DNA from: Clostridiales bacterium
Lineage (GTDB): Bacteria > Bacillota > Clostridia > Lachnospirales > WRAX01
Length of the DNA: 34,346 nucleotides
Assembly: GCA_031265685.1 (NCBI GenBank)
Contig: JAISCI010000125.1
Location: forward strand, 1-34,346
Direction: 5' to 3'
Positions 7,463 to 15,424 of this stretch are shown piece by piece; position 1 is the stretch's first letter, and the number at the start of each line of letters is the position of its first letter. The position numbers and the translations under genes are program-made. Under the pieces are notes generated by a model. The model saw only the letters and a list, made by a program, of their open reading frames with translations. It had not been told where the DNA came from and ran no database searches.

Positions 7463-8539
7463 CTAGCTTCTAGTCTCTGACGCGCTTAAGCGCCGCGCCT
7501 GATCTGTCGTTATAAGCGTGTCGATTATCTCGTCCAGATCGCCGCCGAGTGCCGCCTCCAGCCGGTACAATGTAAGGCCTATGCGGTGGTCGGTTACGCG
7601 GCCCTGCGGGAAGTTGTACGTGCGGATACGCTCGGAGCGGTCGCCGGAACCCACTTGGCTCTTCCGCTCGGCGGATTCGCTCCCGCGGCGCTTCGCCAGT
7701 TCCAAGTCGTACAGTTTGGCGCGCAGGATTTTGAGTCCCTTTTCCTTGTTCTTAAGCTGGCTCTTTTCGTCCTGCATCGAGACGACAATCCCCGTCGGCG
7801 CGTGCGTGATCCGGACGGCGCTGTCGGTCGTGTTTACGGACTGCCCGCCGTGGCCGGACGACCGGAACACGTCCACGCGCACGTCGTTCATGTCGAGATT
7901 TACCTCGACGTCCTCGGCTTCGGGCAGGACGGCCACGGTGACGGCGCTCGTATGGACGCGCCCGTTCGACTCGGTGACGGGTACGCGCTGCACGCGGTGC
8001 ACGCCCGACTCATACTTAAGGCGGGAATAAGCGCCCTTGCCGTACACCATAAAGACGACTTCTTTTATGCCGCCGCCCTCGGTCTCGTTTGCGCTCATCA
8101 GCTCGGTCTTCCATCGCCGGCCAGCCGCGTACTGGCAGTACATGCGGTACAGCGCCGCCGCGAACAGCGCGGCCTCGTCCCCGCCCACGCCGCCGCGTAT
8201 CTCCATGACGACGTTTTTCTCGTCGTTGGGATCGACGGGCAGCAACAGAATCTTAAGCTCCGCCGCCAGCCGATCGGCTTCGCGCTTGTTCCTCGCGAAC
8301 TCGTCCTTGACCAGCTGACGGAAATCGTCGTCCAGCGTCTCGCCTAGCATGGCGCGGTTCTCGTCGCGCTCGGACTCGGCCGCTTTCAGCTCGCGGAATT
8401 TGAGCACGACAGGCTCGATCCTCGCCCGCTCCCTCATCGCCGCGCGCCAGCCGGGCTGGTCGGCGATAAGATCCGGATCGGACACGCGCGCCGACAGCTC
8501 CTCGTATTTGTTTTCCAGCTCAGCTAGTTTGTCTGTCAA
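7463..8539 (-). CDS. prfA: Peptide chain release factor 1
   Basis: RF1 reads UAA and UAG stop codons and triggers peptide release. Visible features in this 358-aa protein are the N-terminal helical domain, the stop-codon reading segment with the PxT tripeptide (RVPVTESNGRVHTSAVTV), and the catalytic GGQ loop (SSGHGGQSVNTTDSAVRITH). PxT rather than SPF makes this RF1 and not RF2. The start overlaps the end of the upstream prmC fusion by 20 bases, which suggests translational coupling of the factor with its own methylase. The final residues (SASETRS) run into a TTCTAG-rich spacer. Confidence 0.95.
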   Translation of the reverse strand: MTDKLAELENKYEELSARVSDPDLIADQPGWRAAMRERARIEPVVLKFRELKAAESERDENRAMLGETLDDDFRQLVKDEFARNKREADRLAAELKILLLPVDPNDEKNVVMEIRGGVGGDEAALFAAALYRMYCQYAAGRRWKTELMSANETEGGGIKEVVFMVYGKGAYSRLKYESGVHRVQRVPVTESNGRVHTSAVTVAVLPEAEDVEVNLDMNDVRVDVFRSSGHGGQSVNTTDSAVRITHAPTGIVVSMQDEKSQLKNKEKGLKILRAKLYDLELAKRRGSESAERKSQVGSGDRSERIRTYNFPQGRVTDHRIGLTLYRLEAALGGDLDEIIDTLITTDQARRLSASETRS

Positions 8540-10322
8540 GAATAACTACCCTTTCAAGGCCGGCCAGATCGCGCCTGAGTTCGGCGGAAAAGCCCGCCGC
8601 CTCCGCGATCGCGCGGACGCGTTCAAACTGACCGTCGCCGATCTCGAATACGGCGCGCCCGTTATCCGCCAGAAATCCCGGCAGCACGGCGATTATATCC
8701 CGGTAGAACCGAAGCCCGTCCGCGCCGCCGTCGAGAGAGGCTCGCGGCTCGTAATCCCGGACGTCCGGCATCAGGGACTCAATCTCACCCGACGGTATGT
8801 ACGGCGGATTGGAAACGATTACATCCGCCGCGACGGGCGGTATCGCCGCGAACAGGTCGCTCTCGACGAACTCGACGCGTCCGCCGGCGTCGTTCGACCG
8901 CGCGATGGCCAGCGCGGCGGGGGATATATCGCCCGCGATGATCCGCGCGCCCGGGCAGGCCAGCGCCAGGCTAACGGCCACGCAGCCCGAACCCGTTCCG
9001 ATCTCGATAACCGCAGCGGACGCTCCGCCGATAAGCCCCGCAGCCGTCTCTACCAGCAGTTCCGTCTCGGGGCGCGGGATAAGGACGTCGGGTGTAACGA
9101 CGAAATCGCGGCCCATGAACTCTTTCTTTCCTATTATATAGGCGATCGGCTCCCCGCGTTGCCGGCGGTCGGTCAGATCGCGCAGGCGCTCGGACTCGCC
9201 GTCGGTCAGCGGGACGCCGCCGATAACCTCCTCAATCGGTCTGCCCGTCACGAACGCCGTCAGTATCCGCCTGTCGAGCAGCGGTGAGCCGGGTTCGCGC
9301 CCCGCGGCGTAATCAATCGGGAAACGCGCCAGACCCTCGTCGCCCGGCTCGTCCTCGAGAACGCCTCGCAAGGCGGATATCGCGGTCTCGATCTGACCGT
9401 CGTCCGGCTCAAGCGTCGTTATCTTCTGGAGCGCCAGCCCCGGCGCGGAAATCAGCCCGACGAGCCAGCTGTCAGACTTGCCCGCCCATCGGATCAGCTC
9501 GTATGAGATCCCCGCGACGACAGGGACGAGCAGTACGCGGCTGAGTATCTTGAGCCATAGATTGTCCGTCCGCACGAAGAAAAACACGACCATGCTCACC
9601 AGCATGACAAGCAGAAGGAAACTGGTTCCGCACCGCTTGTGCAGACGGGTGTACCGCCGGACGTTCTCGACGGTCATCAGCTCGTTGTGCTCGAAGCAGT
9701 TGATCGTCTTGTGCTCCGCGCCGTGATACTCGAAGACGCGCTTAATCTCCTTCATGCGGCTGACGAGCAGCATGTAGAGCAGGAAAATCCCGACGCGCGC
9801 GAGACCCTCGATCACGAGCGAGACGGTGAGGTTTATCGGGACGAGCAGCCTGACTCCCGACGACACGAGAGTCGGGAGTACCATGAACAGCCCGACCGAG
9901 AGAGCGACGGAGAGAACTACGCTGAATATCATGACGTAATCCAGCAGTTTGTCGCCCAATTTGCGCTCGAGCCACTCGTCGAACCTCGACTTTTCGCCCT
10001 CGTCCTCGACGTCGGCAAGCCCGGACAGGTCGGCGGAGTCGTAAAGCACCTTCATGCCAGTCACGAGCGAAACGGCGAAAGAGTACACGCCGCGCACCAG
10101 CGGCCATTTGAGTATCCCGTTGGTTTCGGCGGCCCGACCGACCGGCTTCTTGACGGTCTTTATGCCGCCGTCCGCCGCGCGGCAGCTGAGTGCGTACATC
10201 CCGCGCCCGCGCATCATGACGCCTTCCATGACGGCTTGTCCGCCGATAGTGTTTTTGATCAGCGGCTTGTCGCGCAGTAAATCTCGCACGCGCGGACGGA
10301 CGGCGCCGCGGTCTTCAGTCAT
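8520..10322 (-). CDS. prmC: Fusion of YqhQ/DUF1385 membrane protein and PrmC release-factor methyltransferase
   Basis: One open frame of 600 aa joins two proteins usually encoded by neighbouring genes. Residues 1 to about 315 are DUF1385 (YqhQ): GGQAVMEGVMMRG, three or four hydrophobic membrane spans, YHGAEHKTINCFEHNE, and the typical closing TTLEPDDGQIETAI. From about 330 to 600 is PrmC, which methylates the Gln of the GGQ motif in release factors: the SAM loop (IEIGTGSGCVAVSLA) and the catalytic NPPY (about 505, VSNPPYIPSG). The usual N-terminal helical domain of PrmC looks shortened. The ATG at 10322 is chosen because AGGGGG precedes it; the longer ORF start has none. The gene sits between rpmE and prfA. 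Confidence 0.88.
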   Translation of the reverse strand: MTEDRGAVRPRVRDLLRDKPLIKNTIGGQAVMEGVMMRGRGMYALSCRAADGGIKTVKKPVGRAAETNGILKWPLVRGVYSFAVSLVTGMKVLYDSADLSGLADVEDEGEKSRFDEWLERKLGDKLLDYVMIFSVVLSVALSVGLFMVLPTLVSSGVRLLVPINLTVSLVIEGLARVGIFLLYMLLVSRMKEIKRVFEYHGAEHKTINCFEHNELMTVENVRRYTRLHKRCGTSFLLLVMLVSMVVFFFVRTDNLWLKILSRVLLVPVVAGISYELIRWAGKSDSWLVGLISAPGLALQKITTLEPDDGQIETAISALRGVLEDEPGDEGLARFPIDYAAGREPGSPLLDRRILTAFVTGRPIEEVIGGVPLTDGESERLRDLTDRRQRGEPIAYIIGKKEFMGRDFVVTPDVLIPRPETELLVETAAGLIGGASAAVIEIGTGSGCVAVSLALACPGARIIAGDISPAALAIARSNDAGGRVEFVESDLFAAIPPVAADVIVSNPPYIPSGEIESLMPDVRDYEPRASLDGGADGLRFYRDIIAVLPGFLADNGRAVFEIGDGQFERVRAIAEAAGFSAELRRDLAGLERVVILDRQTS

Positions 10323-10441
10323 ATCAATTATCCCCCTGGCGCGAATTTCCTGAATATACGACAATAAAGCCTTTGGCCAGGCGGCTTACGGCTTTATGGG
10401 AAAGCGTTTTCGGGCGGACGCGGCGCGCCCGCCCAACAGAC

Positions 10442-10645
10442 CTATTCCAGTCCGTACTTTTTCTTAAACTTCTCGACGCGCCCACCGGACTCGACCAGCA
10501 TTTTCTGGCTGCCCGTGTAGAACGGATGGCACTTCGAGCAGACTTCCACGTGGATCGACTCCTTGGTGGATCCGACCACAAATTCGTTGCCGCAATTGCA
10601 CCTGACCTTTGCCTGATAATATTTCGGCTGTATCGCTTCCTTCAT
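10442..10645 (-). CDS. rpmE: 50S ribosomal protein L31, zinc-binding type
   Basis: This 67-aa protein reads [20 protein letters not shown] and then [14 protein letters not shown]. Four cysteines (CxC and CxxC) mark the zinc-containing C+ form of L31, part of the 50S subunit near the central protuberance. AAAGGGAGACCGCG precedes the ATG. A near-perfect promoter lies about 55-80 bases upstream, making rpmE the first gene of the rpmE, yqhQ-prmC, prfA, DUF4914, aspS block. Zinc-starved bacteria often swap this form for a cysteine-free paralogue; none is seen in the window. Confidence 0.95.
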   Translation of the reverse strand: MKEAIQPKYYQAKVRCNCGNEFVVGSTKESIHVEVCSKCHPFYTGSQKMLVESGGRVEKFKKKYGLE

Positions 10646-10698
10646 CGCGGTCTCCCTTTCGTCCGGACGTATTTTGGCGTCCCCAATATAACCGATTG

Positions 10699-10727
10699 AT
10701 TATATCATATGTTTTCCGGGGACGCAA
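10699..10727 (-). promoter_or_regulatory. Sigma-A type promoter for the rpmE operon
   Basis: The minus strand has TTGCGT, a 17-base spacer and TATAAT. It lies between the IS3 relic and rpmE and drives the translation-related block. Confidence 0.85.
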
Positions 10728-11169
10728 GAGGCAAATAGCGTGTTTACGCATTCGCTTCAGTGCGCCAAAGCCCGTGTGAAACGCCCCGAAGAACGATAAC
10801 CGACAGGAAGCGAAAAAGCGAAGAAAGAGGTACGCCTAACGCTTTTATTGTACGAGAAATACTCCGTCCGTGCTCCAGATAGTATTAGGCGGCTTGTTTC
10901 CGCTGCTCTCCTGTAAATTTCAATCTTGAATAGCCGAGGTCGTCATCGCCGCGCAGTCTGCCGGTATCTTTGAATTCCTTATACCAGTTATACAGTATAC
11001 CTCGTGACGGGTAACCAAGCTCTCGTATAACCGTCGCCATGTTCATGTCGTACTTGATGTAAAGTTGAACCGCTCTCATTCGCTCCTCGTAGGAATCATG
11101 GACTACCTCCTGTACTTTTTGGTCCAGGTTTTCGTCCGCACCCCCGGAGGTTAAATTTCTCCGCGCACG
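10728..11169. other. Intergenic stretch holding only IS debris
   Basis: Apart from the IS3-like relic, no intact gene or RNA is seen between the rpmE promoter and the toxin-like ORF. The segment 11099-11169 contains the putative IS end and a short CCCCCGGAGG-centred stretch. Confidence 0.5.
10800..11098 (-). pseudogene. IS3-like transposase OrfA relic with nonsense and start frameshift
   Basis: The open part (track ORF 10885-11079) encodes MRAVQLYIKYDMNMATVIRE, LGYPSRGILYNWYKEF and GEQRKQAA, a transposase helix-turn-helix of the IS3 OrfA kind. The same frame continues past a TAA with YYLEHGRSISRTIKALG, the second HTH of such proteins, and then decays. The frame is also open upstream (HDSYEER). 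A good AGGAGG site precedes an ATG at 11098, but that ATG is out of frame by one step and ends after 7 codons in an ATGA overlap. A likely terminal-repeat stretch (TGGACCAAAAAGTACA) lies beyond. So it is a dead copy carrying at least two lesions. Confidence 0.75.
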
Positions 11170-11943
11170 GTGTTAAATCATGAGCGCGGCATGCGTCGTC
11201 CATTGGTCGATGGTTGTGCCGGTCACGCCGCTGCTGCCGTCGGCGTAACCGCCGTTGGCCTTCGCCCTCACCCAGCGCTGGTATGCTGTATGGATCGCAT
11301 GGGACTGGCGTATGGGTATTGGGGCGAAGCCGCCATGATGGCCGGAGTGTACGGCGCGTCGGCGATGAGTATGCTGTATCCTGGCGGCGTGGATAGCAGG
11401 TCCGCGAGGGATTATAAGGATGCCGAGGTTGCGGTTGGGAATAACGCGCGAAACGAGGCATCTCTTGGCTATAAAGCTCCAACAGGCGGCGGAGGTTCTA
11501 CCGCGACATTTAACATCAACGGGAAAACTATAACCTTTGGTCATGGCGGACAACATTTGGAATGTACTGGGTTGTCCGTCGCGGATGTTAATCAAGCCAT
11601 CGCGAACCATGTTTCGCAGATAGATGTGCCAGTCAATATAATGACACCGTACTCTGTAACAGTGAACGGAATCTCAATTGAATACCGAGCCTATGGATTT
11701 TCGGATGGGAGGGTTAACATTGGAACATATAGTGTACACGCGCACGGTCTTTACGCCGATAAACTCATAGCTGTTACTGGTGGCATTATCGCTACCATTA
11801 CCGAAATTTACTCTGTACCCCCTCCCGAGAACGTCATAATAGCCTTTTTTATGGTTGCGGGCGTGGCAGTAGTGGGGATTGCCGCCGTTGTCAACGTCGT
11901 CAGTCTTTATGGGCAGGCGCGGAATTATTATATTTTGTTTTAA
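11170..11943 (+). CDS. Orphan polymorphic-toxin-like C-terminal module
   Basis: Not firmly identified. The 257-aa ORF opens with a GTG and a stretch unlike its neighbours, then reads like the end of a secreted Rhs/polymorphic protein: a small-residue region (YWGEAAMMAGVYGASAMSML), a linker (RNEASLGYKAPTGGGGS), and a compact domain with GHGGQHLECTGLSVADVNQA, then TVNGISIEYRAY and GRVNIGTYSVH. The HGxxHL...TGLS pattern resembles toxin tips found at Rhs ends. The tail (about 195-257) is hydrophobic, probably one or two membrane spans. No Rhs repeats or secretion signal precede it, and an IS3 relic lies directly upstream, so the N-terminal body may be lost. A small membrane gene starts 6 bases after the stop. 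The true start is uncertain; M38 or M41 is possible. Confidence 0.5.
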   Translation: MLNHERGMRRPLVDGCAGHAAAAVGVTAVGLRPHPALVCCMDRMGLAYGYWGEAAMMAGVYGASAMSMLYPGGVDSRSARDYKDAEVAVGNNARNEASLGYKAPTGGGGSTATFNINGKTITFGHGGQHLECTGLSVADVNQAIANHVSQIDVPVNIMTPYSVTVNGISIEYRAYGFSDGRVNIGTYSVHAHGLYADKLIAVTGGIIATITEIYSVPPPENVIIAFFMVAGVAVVGIAAVVNVVSLYGQARNYYILF

Positions 11944-11949
11944 CTTTGG

Positions 11950-12165
11950 GTGATTAGGATGCCGTCCGGTTGGTGGGTTGAACTCCCGCTTATAACCGCG
12001 TTTTTAGCGGTGATCTTTATTGAGTTGTATTGGCTGAGCCGCTCGTTTGTGTACAAAAAGATACCTTATGTAGGCACGTTCCGCCTGAGACTGCTTATCG
12101 GGATAGCTATCAATATTCTTTTCATCGCCATATGGGCGCTGTGTCGGTTCGTCCTGAAACTTTAA
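11950..12165 (+). CDS. Small two-span membrane protein, copy 1 (candidate immunity protein)
   Basis: This 71-aa (GTG) or 68-aa (ATG at 11959) protein has two hydrophobic spans (WVELPLITAFLAVIFIELYW and LLIGIAINILFIAIWALCRF) around a basic hinge (YKKIPYVGTFRLR). No family is recognised. It begins 6 bases after the toxin-like ORF, so the two are probably cotranscribed, the usual place for an immunity gene. A terminator follows. A related copy lies 300 bases downstream. The immunity role is inferred from position only. Confidence 0.55.
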   Translation: MIRMPSGWWVELPLITAFLAVIFIELYWLSRSFVYKKIPYVGTFRLRLLIGIAINILFIAIWALCRFVLKL

Positions 12166-12218
12166 CGCGTTCGCCGCCGTCGCTCCCCAGAGAACCGGGG
12201 GCGGCAGTATTTTTCAAT
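12068..12218 (+). repeat. Direct repeat copy 1 (membrane protein 3' end plus terminator)
   Basis: The stretch from TAGGCACGTTCCGC through the terminator to TTTTTCAAT is nearly repeated at 12500-12641. The copies differ by a few substitutions and by an 11-bp deletion in copy 2 just after CTTATCGGG. Confidence 0.85.
12172..12215 (+). terminator. Terminator after membrane protein copy 1
   Basis: GCCGCC...CCCC pairs with GGGGGCGGC across AGAGAACC and is followed by a T-rich run (TATTTTTC). It lies just after the copy 1 stop. Confidence 0.65.
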
Positions 12219-12271
12219 CCCGGCGGTTTCCTGGTTATCCATAAATATTTATAAAATTGACGGAAATTCAC

Positions 12272-12300
12272 TTGACTTATTCCGATAGGCGCGCTATTCT
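12272..12300 (+). promoter_or_regulatory. Promoter before membrane protein copy 2
   Basis: TTGACT, a 17-base spacer and TATTCT lie about 50 bases before the copy 2 start. So copy 2 can be transcribed apart from the toxin-like gene. Confidence 0.65.
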
Positions 12301-12499
12301 ATGCAAGAATTGGCAGTTGAGGTTCCGTTTACGACAGGATGGTTTTTATGAAGAGGTTTATCGGCGTTATCATGGCGTTTGTCCTCTCGATGCCATTTAT
12401 GCCCATATACGAGAGAGCGTTCCTGTACCTAGCGGTTTTCACGTTTGTCATATTGGCCGCGCTTCTTCATCAAACCTTTTACTGGTACAGCAAAAAGCC

Positions 12500-12641
12500 C
12501 CACATAGGCACGTTCCGCGTGAGACTGCTTATCGGGTATTCTCGCTGTCGCCATATGGGCGCTGTGTCGGTTTGTACTGAAACTTTAACGCGTTCGCCGC
12601 CGTCGCTCCCCAGAGAACCGGGGGCGGCGGTATTTTTCAAT
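12500..12641 (+). repeat. Direct repeat copy 2
   Basis: Partner of 12068-12218. It includes the hinge codons, the frameshift point and the second terminator. Confidence 0.85.
12594..12639 (+). terminator. Terminator after membrane protein copy 2
   Basis: Same stem as the copy 1 terminator (GCCGCC...CCCC with GGGGGCGGC) and a T-rich tail (TATTTTTC). It also faces the convergent radC gene. Confidence 0.6.
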
Positions 12642-12678
12642 AAACCATCTTCTTGACGTCAGCGCATTACGGTCTCCG

Positions 12679-13389
12679 CTAATACTCCAGGCCCAGCAGC
12701 CGCTTCTCCGAAAAACTGACATAATTCCTGCCCGCCACGATTATATGGTCGCACACGCGAACCCCGATTGTAGCCAGCGCGTCCACTATGATCCGGGTCG
12801 TGTCCAAGTCGGTCTTTGAGGGGGACAACCCGCCCGAAGGGTGGTTATGAGAGACAATTACATACGCGGCTTGGTTCTTTATGGATTCCTGCACGACCTG
12901 ACGCGGGTATACCGCCGTCTCAGCCAGCGTGCCGCGCGATAGCAGTACGCTCTTGATGTGCTGGCGCTGGGAGTTGAGGCAGAGCATATAGAAGCATTCG
13001 CTCACCTCGCCGATAAACAGCGACACGCAATATTCCCCCGCGGCATGGGCGTTCGTGAGTTTGCGCCTTTTCCCCGATCTCGCCAGCTCATACCGGCGAT
13101 ACGCCGCTGAGATCAGCGAAAATAAAACCCCCGCCCCCTCGCTCAGCCCGGTTCGCCGGGATATATCCGCCGGGCCGGACTCGAACAGAGCGGCAAGAGA
13201 GCCGAACTCATCAAGGATGCCGTGGGCAAGCTCGTTGACGTCGCGCATCGGAATACAATAAAAAAGCAGCAACTCGACGACCTCATGATCGCTGAGGGCG
13301 TCGAGACCGTTCTCTATGTATTTTTGGCGAAGGCGCTGGCGATGCCCGGAATGAACACCACCGCGAGACTTCTTTTCGGCGTCGTTCAT
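12679..13389 (-). CDS. radC: RadC-family JAB-domain protein
   Basis: This 236-aa protein has an N-terminal helix-hairpin-helix-like region (HRQRLRQKYIENGLDALSDH) and a C-terminal MPN/JAB metal site (SHNHPSGGLSPSKTDLD), the RadC signature. RadC was once tied to DNA repair, but its real activity is unsettled. The ATG at 13389 (MNDAEKKSRG) is chosen over the longer start because it leaves 4 bases after the upstream DUF402 gene instead of an overlap. It is the last gene of the recO-pap-DUF402-radC run and converges on the toxin island. Confidence 0.88.
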   Translation of the reverse strand: MNDAEKKSRGGVHSGHRQRLRQKYIENGLDALSDHEVVELLLFYCIPMRDVNELAHGILDEFGSLAALFESGPADISRRTGLSEGAGVLFSLISAAYRRYELARSGKRRKLTNAHAAGEYCVSLFIGEVSECFYMLCLNSQRQHIKSVLLSRGTLAETAVYPRQVVQESIKNQAAYVIVSHNHPSGGLSPSKTDLDTTRIIVDALATIGVRVCDHIIVAGRNYVSFSEKRLLGLEY

Positions 13390-13393
13390 GGAA

Positions 13394-13882
13394 TCACCCG
13401 CGCGTTTTCTCAAAACCGTCAAAGGCGGCGGTAAGCTCGCCGAAGCGCCCGCCGTAGATAAGCGCGAGCAGCCAGTCCAGAGCGCGCAAGGCTTTTTTTG
13501 CCTGGGCGACGCTGATCAGACCGGAATCGAGCGCGTCGGCTATCTCTCCGACGTCGAGTACGCGGACGCCGCCGCCCGGCTCGACAATCACGTCGGCCAG
13601 CAGGTCGGAGAATACATAAACGCCCGGCTCGCTCGAAACCTCGATAATATCGCAATACCAGTATACGAAGCCGCCGTCCGCGCGGAACATGCGGCTGACT
13701 TTGACGCCGTCGTTCAGAAAGTACACGCTGTCGCCGCGCGCGAAATCGCGGCGGGGCCGAATCGCCCGCCAGCGCGTCAGCACCCGCTCGTCGTCCGCGC
13801 GGACTACTTCATCTTTATCGAGCAGTACGCGCTCGTTCGGGATATATCTGCGGCGGTAAAGCTTGATTCGCTCCGGCTCCAT
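13394..13882 (-). CDS. DUF402 family protein
   Basis: This 162-aa protein matches the DUF402 fold: an N-terminal beta barrel with DSVYFLNDGVKVSRMF and VYWYCDIIEVSSEPG, then DLLADVIVEPGGGVRVLDVG and a helical tail (ISVAQAKKALRALDWLL). Family members act as metal-dependent nucleoside di- or triphosphate phosphatases (FomD-like), which is suggestive next to a polyphosphate:AMP kinase. The ATG at 13882 has a strong AAGGGGGG site; the longer ORF start is not supported. It lies 17 bases after the upstream gene and 4 bases before radC. Confidence 0.8.
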   Translation of the reverse strand: MEPERIKLYRRRYIPNERVLLDKDEVVRADDERVLTRWRAIRPRRDFARGDSVYFLNDGVKVSRMFRADGGFVYWYCDIIEVSSEPGVYVFSDLLADVIVEPGGGVRVLDVGEIADALDSGLISVAQAKKALRALDWLLALIYGGRFGELTAAFDGFEKTRG

Positions 13883-13899
13883 CGGTACCCCCCTTGTCG

Positions 13900-15390
13900 T
13901 TATGCCTTCCCCAATTCCCGCTCCAGAACCCCGCACGCGTACTCCAGCGCGGTTATCCGCGCCCGGCGCTTGTCATTGCCCGCGACGACGAGCCACGGCG
14001 CGTATTCGGTCGAAGTCCGCGCCAGCATCTCCTCGGCGCTTTTCTCGTAAGCGGCCCATTTGTCACGGTTGCGCCAGTCCTCGTCCGTTATTTTGTAGCG
14101 CTTGAGCGGATCCGCCGCGCGTTCCTCGAATCGTCGGAGCTGCTCGTCCTTGTCGATATGCAGAAAAAACTTGAATATAATCGTGCCATGATTATAAAGA
14201 TGGCGCTCGGCGGCGTTTATCTCCGCGTATGCGCGGCGCCACTCGGCCTCGGATGCCAGCCCCTCGACGCGCTCCACCATGACGCGGCCGTACCACGAAC
14301 GGTCGAAGATCGCCAAGTGGCCGTCTTTCGGCATTCGCCGCATAAACCGCCACAGATAGCAGCGGCTCAGCTCGTCCGCGCTCGGCGCGCCGATCGGGAT
14401 AACCTCATATCCGCGCGGATCGAGCCGCTGCGTAAGCCGCTTTATGTTGCCGCCCTTGCCGGACGCGTCCCAGCCCTCGTACACGAATACGACCGACCGG
14501 CGCCTGGCGTAGAGCAGGAAGCCCAGCTCGGATATTTTGTTCTGGTAGAACGTCAGCTTCTCCTTGTAATCTTCCTTCGATATACGTTCCGTAAGATCGA
14601 CGGCCGGAAGCCAGCGCGCCGCCGGATCCGCCGTCGCGGCGGGGTTGTCGTTCGAGCCGGACGGAGCCTCCGCAAGCCGGTTCCCGATGTGCGCCTCAAT
14701 GCGCCCGATAATTACGCGAATCATTTTGAGCGCCGCGTAGTGCTTGTCGTCGGCCTCGATTATATGCCACGGCGAGCCGTTCCCGCCGGTTTTTTTCATC
14801 ATCTGGCTGAATTTTTTCAGGTTCGCGTTGTACTGCTTGTTCTGCTGCAGATCAGCCGAATCCACACGCCAGGCTGTGCCGGGATTCTTGCGAAGCTCGT
14901 CGAAACGGCGCTTCTGCTCCTCGCGCGACACGTGCAGGAACAGCTTGATAATGAGCGTGCCGTCGTCGATCAGCGTTTTCTCGAAAGCGTTGACGTCCTG
15001 GTAGAAGTTTTCGGATTCCCGCGCGGACAGCCCGCGCTTCTTCTGGCCCTGCGGCAGAGCGGTCCTGTGCCAGCTTCTGTCATATACACCGATCCGCCCC
15101 TTGGCGGGCAAATCCCGCCAGTACCGCCAGAGAAAGGGCCGCATAGCCGCTTCCTCATTTACCTTCGCAAACGTGCGCACCTCGAAATAACGCGGGTCGA
15201 GCGGATTAAGCAGCTTCGGCAGGAGAAGCCCCTTGCCCGCCGCGCTCCAGCCCTCGAACAGGATGAGAACGGGGAAACCCGCCGCCTTGACGCGCTGCTG
15301 AAGCTCGGCGAGCTTGCCTTCCAGTCCCGCCATAGCCGCCTTGAAGTCCTTCCGCGATATGGTTACGGTTGGATCGATCTTATCTAACAT
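13900..15390 (-). CDS. pap: Polyphosphate:AMP phosphotransferase (two-domain PPK2, class II)
   Basis: This 496-aa protein contains two PPK2 domains in tandem, the arrangement of enzymes that use polyphosphate to turn AMP into ADP. Domain 1 has a Walker A at about 46-54 (EGWSAAGKG) and a Walker B-like VYDRSWHR near 102. Domain 2 has EGWDASGKGG at about 305-314 and IFDRSWYGRVMVERV near 365. The domain 1 loop lacks the second Gly of the domain 2 one, and in known enzymes usually only the second domain is fully catalytic. The ATG at 15390 has GGGAGGG upstream; the extra 30 residues in the ORF track are not supported. It lies between recO and the DUF402 gene. Confidence 0.9.
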   Translation of the reverse strand: MLDKIDPTVTISRKDFKAAMAGLEGKLAELQQRVKAAGFPVLILFEGWSAAGKGLLLPKLLNPLDPRYFEVRTFAKVNEEAAMRPFLWRYWRDLPAKGRIGVYDRSWHRTALPQGQKKRGLSARESENFYQDVNAFEKTLIDDGTLIIKLFLHVSREEQKRRFDELRKNPGTAWRVDSADLQQNKQYNANLKKFSQMMKKTGGNGSPWHIIEADDKHYAALKMIRVIIGRIEAHIGNRLAEAPSGSNDNPAATADPAARWLPAVDLTERISKEDYKEKLTFYQNKISELGFLLYARRRSVVFVYEGWDASGKGGNIKRLTQRLDPRGYEVIPIGAPSADELSRCYLWRFMRRMPKDGHLAIFDRSWYGRVMVERVEGLASEAEWRRAYAEINAAERHLYNHGTIIFKFFLHIDKDEQLRRFEERAADPLKRYKITDEDWRNRDKWAAYEKSAEEMLARTSTEYAPWLVVAGNDKRRARITALEYACGVLERELGKA

Positions 15391-15424
15391 CGGAATTGCC
15401 CTCCCGTATGTACCGGAGACCGGA

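Larger units (their letters stand above)
12348..12656 (+). pseudogene. Small membrane protein, copy 2, frameshifted
   Basis: The ATG at 12348 follows AGGA at good spacing. The product starts MKRFIGVIMAFVLSMPFMPI, has another hydrophobic stretch, then the shared hinge (SKKPHIGTFRVRLLIG). After that an 11-bp deletion relative to copy 1 throws the frame off, and the ORF runs through the terminator to 12656. In the neighbouring frame the expected ending (AIWALCRFVLKL, stop) is still fully readable, which shows where the frame was. The N-terminal half differs strongly from copy 1, so the copies are paralogues rather than a fresh duplication. The frameshifted product would have an aberrant Arg/Pro-rich tail. 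Confidence 0.6.

Noticed and set aside
11173-11610. 145-aa minus-strand ORF opposite the toxin-like gene
   Set aside because: No ribosome site or domain; the plus-strand frame has conserved-looking motifs and a following gene at 6 bases.
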